Source: JAHDBG01 sp963922315 (GTDB lineage Bacteria > Pseudomonadota > Gammaproteobacteria > Chromatiales > Chromatiaceae). From it: a stretch of 39,036 nucleotides of DNA. Every line of letters starts with the position of its first letter. Positions within the stretch are counted from its first letter, which is position 1. Shown here in pieces: positions 38,395-39,036 of the stretch. The stretch covers positions 1 through 39,036 of the forward strand of contig CAWUID010000017.1 of NCBI GenBank assembly GCA_963922315.1. Direction: 5' to 3'. A program made the position numbers and the translations under genes. A model generated the notes under the pieces. It did no database searches. It saw only the letters and a list, made by a program, of their open reading frames with translations, and had not been told where the DNA came from.

Positions 38395-39036
38395 ATGAAC
38401 CAACTAATAAAGATCAATCATTGGCTGATATTACTGACGGTATGGTTTGCACCGGTGATGGCGCAATCTGCTGTGTCTGAAGACACGGTCTCTGGTCTGG
38501 CCCGGATTTATGTGAAACAGTTTGACATTGTTGGCAGTACAGCAATACCCAGGCGGCACCTGATTGCTCTGGCTGTACCATATCAAAACCGCTGGATCAC
38601 CAGCGAAGAACTGGAACAATTGCGCCAGGTGCTCACCCGGCACTATATTCAGCGCGGCTATGTCAATTCAGGTGTGGTGATTCCGGAACAACGCATCGTG
38701 GATGGTGTGCTGCGTTTACAAGTTATAGAAGGCCAACTGGCAGACACACAAGTGACCAATGCCGGGCGTTTACAACCTGAATATGTGGCAGAACGGCTGG
38801 CAGATGTGACAGATCCGGAGGTTGCCTTTAACATTCAGGATCTGCAGCAACGCCTGAGACTGATCAGAGATGATCCACGTATTGCCAATATTGATGCGAC
38901 AGTGCGTCCTGGTGTTCAACGTAGTAGCGCTGAGTTACTGGTCGATATTGAACAGGCTTCTCTGCAAACTGTTAATCTGCGTGTAACTATTCAGCGGTTC
39001 TGGACATTGTGTCACGAGATGAGGTATTTTTTGTCG
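38395..39036 (+). CDS. FhaC/ShlB/HecB-family two-partner secretion transporter, 5' part
   Basis: The frame starts ATG 38395, 10 bases after the CHAT gene, and is cut by the window edge after 214 codons. It has a signal peptide (ending APVMAQS). POTRA-type sequence follows, FDIVGSTAIPRRHLI, then LRQVLTRHYIQRGYVNSGVVIPEQ, GVLRLQVIEGQL and LLVDIEQAS. These are classic for TpsB pores that secrete filamentous-haemagglutinin-type TpsA exoproteins. From about 38983 the reading becomes unlike the family (expected dN-x-R-S-x-S-x-G region) and may be foreign sequence. The TpsA partner is not in view. Confidence 0.85.
   Translation, partial: MNQLIKINHWLILLTVWFAPVMAQSAVSEDTVSGLARIYVKQFDIVGSTAIPRRHLIALAVPYQNRWITSEELEQLRQVLTRHYIQRGYVNSGVVIPEQRIVDGVLRLQVIEGQLADTQVTNAGRLQPEYVAERLADVTDPEVAFNIQDLQQRLRLIRDDPRIANIDATVRPGVQRSSAELLVDIEQASLQTVNLRVTIQRFWTLCHEMRYFLS

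Overview
The window looks like part of a gammaproteobacterial chromosome. The evidence is the hisB-H-A-F/hisE-tatABC order, a proteobacterial-type complex I operon, class III alcohol dehydrogenase with S-formylglutathione hydrolase, a LPS heptosyltransferase and a bacterial 4.5S SRP RNA. The DUF928 / TPR / CHAT / FhaC-type cluster at the right end, together with VapC- and YoeB-type modules, is reminiscent of Thiotrichales-like sulfur bacteria. That placement is an inference. Both window edges look like mobile or repeated DNA: a transposase start at the left and a broken gene at the right. The window may therefore be a whole contig that ends at repeats.

Layout. (1) 1-59: start of an IS5-type transposase, running off the left edge. 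(2) 228-8823, minus strand: an eight-gene nucleotide-sugar operon, transcribed wecB-like, wecC-like, tviB/wbpO-like, wbpP-like, Gfo/Idh/MocA oxidoreductase, a GlpD-like FAD enzyme, wbpD-like acetyltransferase and wbpE-like aminotransferase. It should make UDP-ManNAcA, UDP-GlcNAcA/GalNAcA and diacetamido-uronic acid precursors. (3) 8824-11790, plus strand: an AT-rich TrpE/PabB-like and TrpG/PabA-like pair, tsaE, and the 4.5S RNA gene, which overlaps the 3' end of the next gene on the opposite strand. (4) 11752-28008, minus strand: one very long directon, in transcription order nuoABCDEF, two tiny membrane proteins, pyrF, a ParE-type toxin-antitoxin pair, hisB-H-A-F-E, tatA-B-C, and then a polysaccharide export set (six-SLBB outer-membrane protein, YjbH/GfcD-like barrel, Wzz-like chain-length protein). 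(5) 28118-30494: ssb, a PIN-domain toxin gene broken by an in-frame amber codon, two paralogous ~54-residue small proteins, and a YefM-YoeB module. (6) 30638-34022, plus strand: heptosyltransferase, CbiX-like chelatase, frmA and frmB. (7) 34080-39036, plus strand: DUF928 protein, membrane-anchored TPR protein, exported TPR-CHAT protease and the start of a FhaC/ShlB-type transporter.

How they fit. Regions 2 and 4 together supply amino-uronic sugar nucleotides and a Wza/YjbH/Wzz-type export route, pointing to an acidic surface polysaccharide. Region 7 is the best candidate for a little-described system: every complete protein in it carries an export or membrane signal, the genes are nearly contiguous, and a two-partner-secretion pore is coupled to a CHAT-family protease. 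Other points of note are a complex I operon cut after nuoF, a histidine cluster lacking hisI, a toxin that appears to have lost its stop codon and now reads into hisB, and an SRP RNA that encodes the tail of wzz on its complement.
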